From an uncultured Alphaproteobacteria bacterium (lineage in GTDB: Bacteria; Pseudomonadota; Alphaproteobacteria; HIMB59; GCA-002718135): a stretch of DNA of 64,000 bases. Location: the NCBI GenBank assembly GCA_902525035.1, contig CABZFN010000001.1, forward strand, positions 134,010 through 198,009, in the 5' to 3' direction. The first letter of the stretch is position 1. Each line of letters begins with the position of its first letter. The notes under the pieces are model-generated. The model had not been told where the DNA came from. It saw only the letters and a list, made by a program, of their open reading frames with translations, and made no database searches. The position numbers and the translations under genes were made by a program. Of the stretch, positions 62,076-64,000 are shown in pieces.

Positions 62076-63203
62076 ATGTCATCAATTCAAACAACACATG
62101 TAGGAAGTCTACCTCGATCAAAAGAATTATCTGAATTTTTATTTGCAAAAGATAAAGGTGAAAATTTTAATCAAAGTAATTTTGATAATATTTTAAAGGA
62201 CAATGTTGAAAAAGTTGTCAAACAACAAATTGATGTTGGAATTGATTTTATCAGTGATGGTGAAATGAGTAAAATTAGTTATGCTACTTATATTAAAGAT
62301 AGAATTGATGGATTTTCAGGAGAAAGTGAGAGAAGAGCACCCGCAGACCTTGATGACTTCCCTGAATATAAAGAAAAAATTGCTAAAAGTGGAGGTACTC
62401 CAACTTATACAAGGCCCTGCTGTACAAATGAGCTTAAGCTAAAAGATGAAAACTCCCTCATTAATGATTTAAATAATTTTAAAAGTTCACTCAATAAAAA
62501 TAATCATCACAAAGCTTTTATGAATGCTGCTTCCCCAGGAGTAATAAATGTCTTTATGCCGAACAAATTCTATAATTCTGAAGAAGAATATTTAGATAAG
62601 CTATCTAATATAATGGCCAAAGAATATGAAACAATTACAAAATCAGAAATCCTAGTTCAATTGGATTGCCCTGATCTTGCACTCGCTAGGCATATGAATT
62701 TTAAAGATTTATCTGAAGATGAATTTATTAAACGTGCAGAAATACAAATTGAATGTTTGAATGCAGCTTTGGAAAATGTAGATGTTGAGAAAACAAGAAT
62801 GCATATATGCTGGGGTAACTATGAAGGACCTCATACTCATGACATTGCTTTAGAGAAAATTTTACCTATTATTCTAAAATCTAAAATAAAATATTTCTTA
62901 ATTGAATCTTCAAACCCTAGACACTCACATGAATGGAAGGTTTTTCAAGATATCAAATTACCAAAAGATAAAATTTTAGTCCCAGGTGTTATTGATTCTA
63001 CCTCTAATTTTGTAGAACATCCTGAAGTTGTGGCTGATAGATTAATTCAATATTCTACGGTAATTCCTAAAGATCAATTAATGGCTGGTACAGATTGTGG
63101 TTTTAGTACATTTGCCGGCTTTGGAAAAATTGATGAAAAAATTTGTTACGAAAAGCTTCATGCATTAGTTGAGGGTACTAAACTTGCATCAAAAGTTATC
63201 TAA
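62076..63203 (+). CDS. MetE C-terminal-domain-type zinc alkyltransferase
   Basis: The 375-residue protein equals only the C-terminal barrel of cobalamin-independent methionine synthase (COG0620). It begins TTHVGSLPRSKELSEFLFAK and has VGIDFISDGEMSK. Zinc ligands are complete: TRMHICWGNYEG (His, Cys), FLIESSNPRHSHEW (Glu) and AGTDCGFSTF (Cys). Without the N-terminal domain it may not use folate, and relatives include epoxyalkane:coenzyme M transferase. It would activate a thiol or transfer an alkyl group on the cluster's substrate. It ends directly at the stop of the convergent SnoaL gene. Confidence 0.83.
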   Translation: MSSIQTTHVGSLPRSKELSEFLFAKDKGENFNQSNFDNILKDNVEKVVKQQIDVGIDFISDGEMSKISYATYIKDRIDGFSGESERRAPADLDDFPEYKEKIAKSGGTPTYTRPCCTNELKLKDENSLINDLNNFKSSLNKNNHHKAFMNAASPGVINVFMPNKFYNSEEEYLDKLSNIMAKEYETITKSEILVQLDCPDLALARHMNFKDLSEDEFIKRAEIQIECLNAALENVDVEKTRMHICWGNYEGPHTHDIALEKILPIILKSKIKYFLIESSNPRHSHEWKVFQDIKLPKDKILVPGVIDSTSNFVEHPEVVADRLIQYSTVIPKDQLMAGTDCGFSTFAGFGKIDEKICYEKLHALVEGTKLASKVI

Positions 63204-64000
63204 TTACTGATTTAAGAATTTTGCTCTTTCCAAAAGATCGACTCCTAGTATTTTTAAAAAATGTAAATGATCTATAAAAATCCAATTTTCAGCTAATTTA
63301 TCACCATCTCTTCGATACAAATCTACAACTCTCATTTCAGACTCAATTTTACTAGCATTTGTTAAGCCTAAATATTCTCCCTTAGGTTTCATAATCAAAT
63401 TTGGCCAGCCAAACCAACCACCTAAATCATCTTCAGCACTACTTAGTATATGTCCATTAAATCTTACAAATTCTAAGCCATCTTGAAATGGTTTAGTATG
63501 TCCTTTTTGATAACCATCGATTGTATATGATGCTCCAATACCTCCCGGCCCCCACCAAATCATATCATTATGCCAATCAAGTTCTAATTCTTCCTTATAA
63601 GATTGCATTTTAGACCCTTTTACAAGGCGGTCTCGCATTCTATGGATTAGATCTAACGTTTTTTGACTTTCATTTTGATTAGAAGTATTAAATTTTAAAC
63701 CTTTATGATTCATTGGGCCTGGTGTAACACAAACTAGACCTGAAGATTCAGGAATTACAGAAAGACCTAGTTGCTGCATAAAATTCATTACATCCAAAAA
63801 AATAGCTCCTTCAGTAATTTTATTATTTTCAACTTTATAAAATTCTGCAAATCGTAACAAAATAGATTTATAATTAGGGTTAAGACCTAAAAAAGATTTA
63901 TTAAATACACCCATGAAATGACCCATACTTGAGATCCATTTACTTTCATTCTTATCAAGCGAGTTTATACCTGCATAAAATATATCTAATCGACGTTGTA
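63204..64000 (-). CDS. Double SnoaL/NTF2-like protein C (5' end beyond right edge)
   Basis: The track starts this gene at 63926, but the frame stays open to 64000 (reading DIFYAGINSLDKNESKWISS before the Met), so the true start is outside. The visible part has the same pattern as protein A: MIWWGPGGIGASYTIDGYQK, then ESEMRVVDLYRRDGDKLAEN and WIFIDHLHFLKILGVDLL. It is thus a second copy of the same subfamily within 5 kb. Function unknown. It converges on the MetE-like gene with no spacing. Confidence 0.8.
   Translation of the reverse strand, partial: QRRLDIFYAGINSLDKNESKWISSMGHFMGVFNKSFLGLNPNYKSILLRFAEFYKVENNKITEGAIFLDVMNFMQQLGLSVIPESSGLVCVTPGPMNHKGLKFNTSNQNESQKTLDLIHRMRDRLVKGSKMQSYKEELELDWHNDMIWWGPGGIGASYTIDGYQKGHTKPFQDGLEFVRFNGHILSSAEDDLGGWFGWPNLIMKPKGEYLGLTNASKIESEMRVVDLYRRDGDKLAENWIFIDHLHFLKILGVDLLERAKFLNQ

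Noticed and set aside
63204-63926. Complete 240-residue SnoaL ORF as given in the track
   Set aside because: The frame is open to the window edge upstream of the first Met with family-like residues, so the gene is partial.
1-64000. tRNA, rRNA, CRISPR, insertion sequences, prophage
   Set aside because: The intergenic regions were read for cloverleaf parts, direct repeats, transposase or integrase motifs and none was found; spaces between genes are too short for most.

Overview
The window is a very AT-rich, gene-dense stretch of what looks like a streamlined marine alphaproteobacterial chromosome (SAR11/HIMB59/AEGEAN-169-like; the exact clade cannot be fixed by eye). The evidence is the long rpmH-rnpA-yidD-yidC-engB-argB-dapD-dapE run, the ffs-dnaX-ybaB-recR block, a three-gene bc1 operon (petABC), PetP/PetR-like regulators, a membrane-anchored CycM-type cytochrome c, and very short or overlapping gene junctions throughout. 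I see no tRNA, rRNA, insertion sequence, prophage or CRISPR array.

Layout. 1-3.9 kb: yejA-yejB-yejE peptide (microcin C type) ABC importer, cut by the left edge. 3.9-12.7 kb: hisN-like phosphatase, cycM, kdsB, pheA, SRP RNA, dnaX, ybaB, recR, def, fmt, truA, a CIA30-like protein and a DUF1289 protein. 12.7-17.9 kb: a PLP dehydratase, aminopeptidase P, a 58-residue small gene missing from the ORF track, a possible 14-codon leader peptide, a glycosyltransferase and a GhrA-like reductase. 17.9-24.5 kb: a nine-gene reverse-strand operon from rpmH to dapE. 24.6-26.9 kb: panC, a PNPOx-fold flavoprotein and an unusually short CCA-adding enzyme. 26.9-32.4 kb: a zinc locus with zur, znuB, znuC, a divergent Zur-type palindrome, znuA with a 17-unit His-Asp-Asp repeat, a COG0523 GTPase, a WD40 protein, a small CxxxxC protein and an antisense Cys-rich microprotein candidate. 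32.5-42.4 kb: pirin, trmL, petABC, ychF, pth, rplY, prs, pgeF, midA, lgt. 42.4-51.5 kb: ubiK, ybjN-like, proC, a degenerate TetR-like protein, csaA, a histidine kinase/response regulator/MarR set, ilvE, moaE, moaD, pgsA, uvrC.

51.6-64 kb is the accessory and catabolic end. It holds xsc (sulfoacetaldehyde acetyltransferase), a GMC oxidoreductase, a CaCA antiporter, then cysQ with a small APS-kinase-like protein and a small nucleotidyltransferase. The last part, running off the right edge, is a cluster with a HisD-family dehydrogenase, three double SnoaL/NTF2 proteins, a bicupin and a truncated MetE-type zinc alkyltransferase around a divergent promoter with three TATTCAA half-sites. This last cluster is the best candidate for an undescribed pathway. 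Its substrate cannot be read from the sequence.

Other points: cytochrome b has PNWY in place of the usual PEWY Qo-site motif, and almost all convergent gene pairs abut or overlap at their stop codons, leaving no room for terminators between them.
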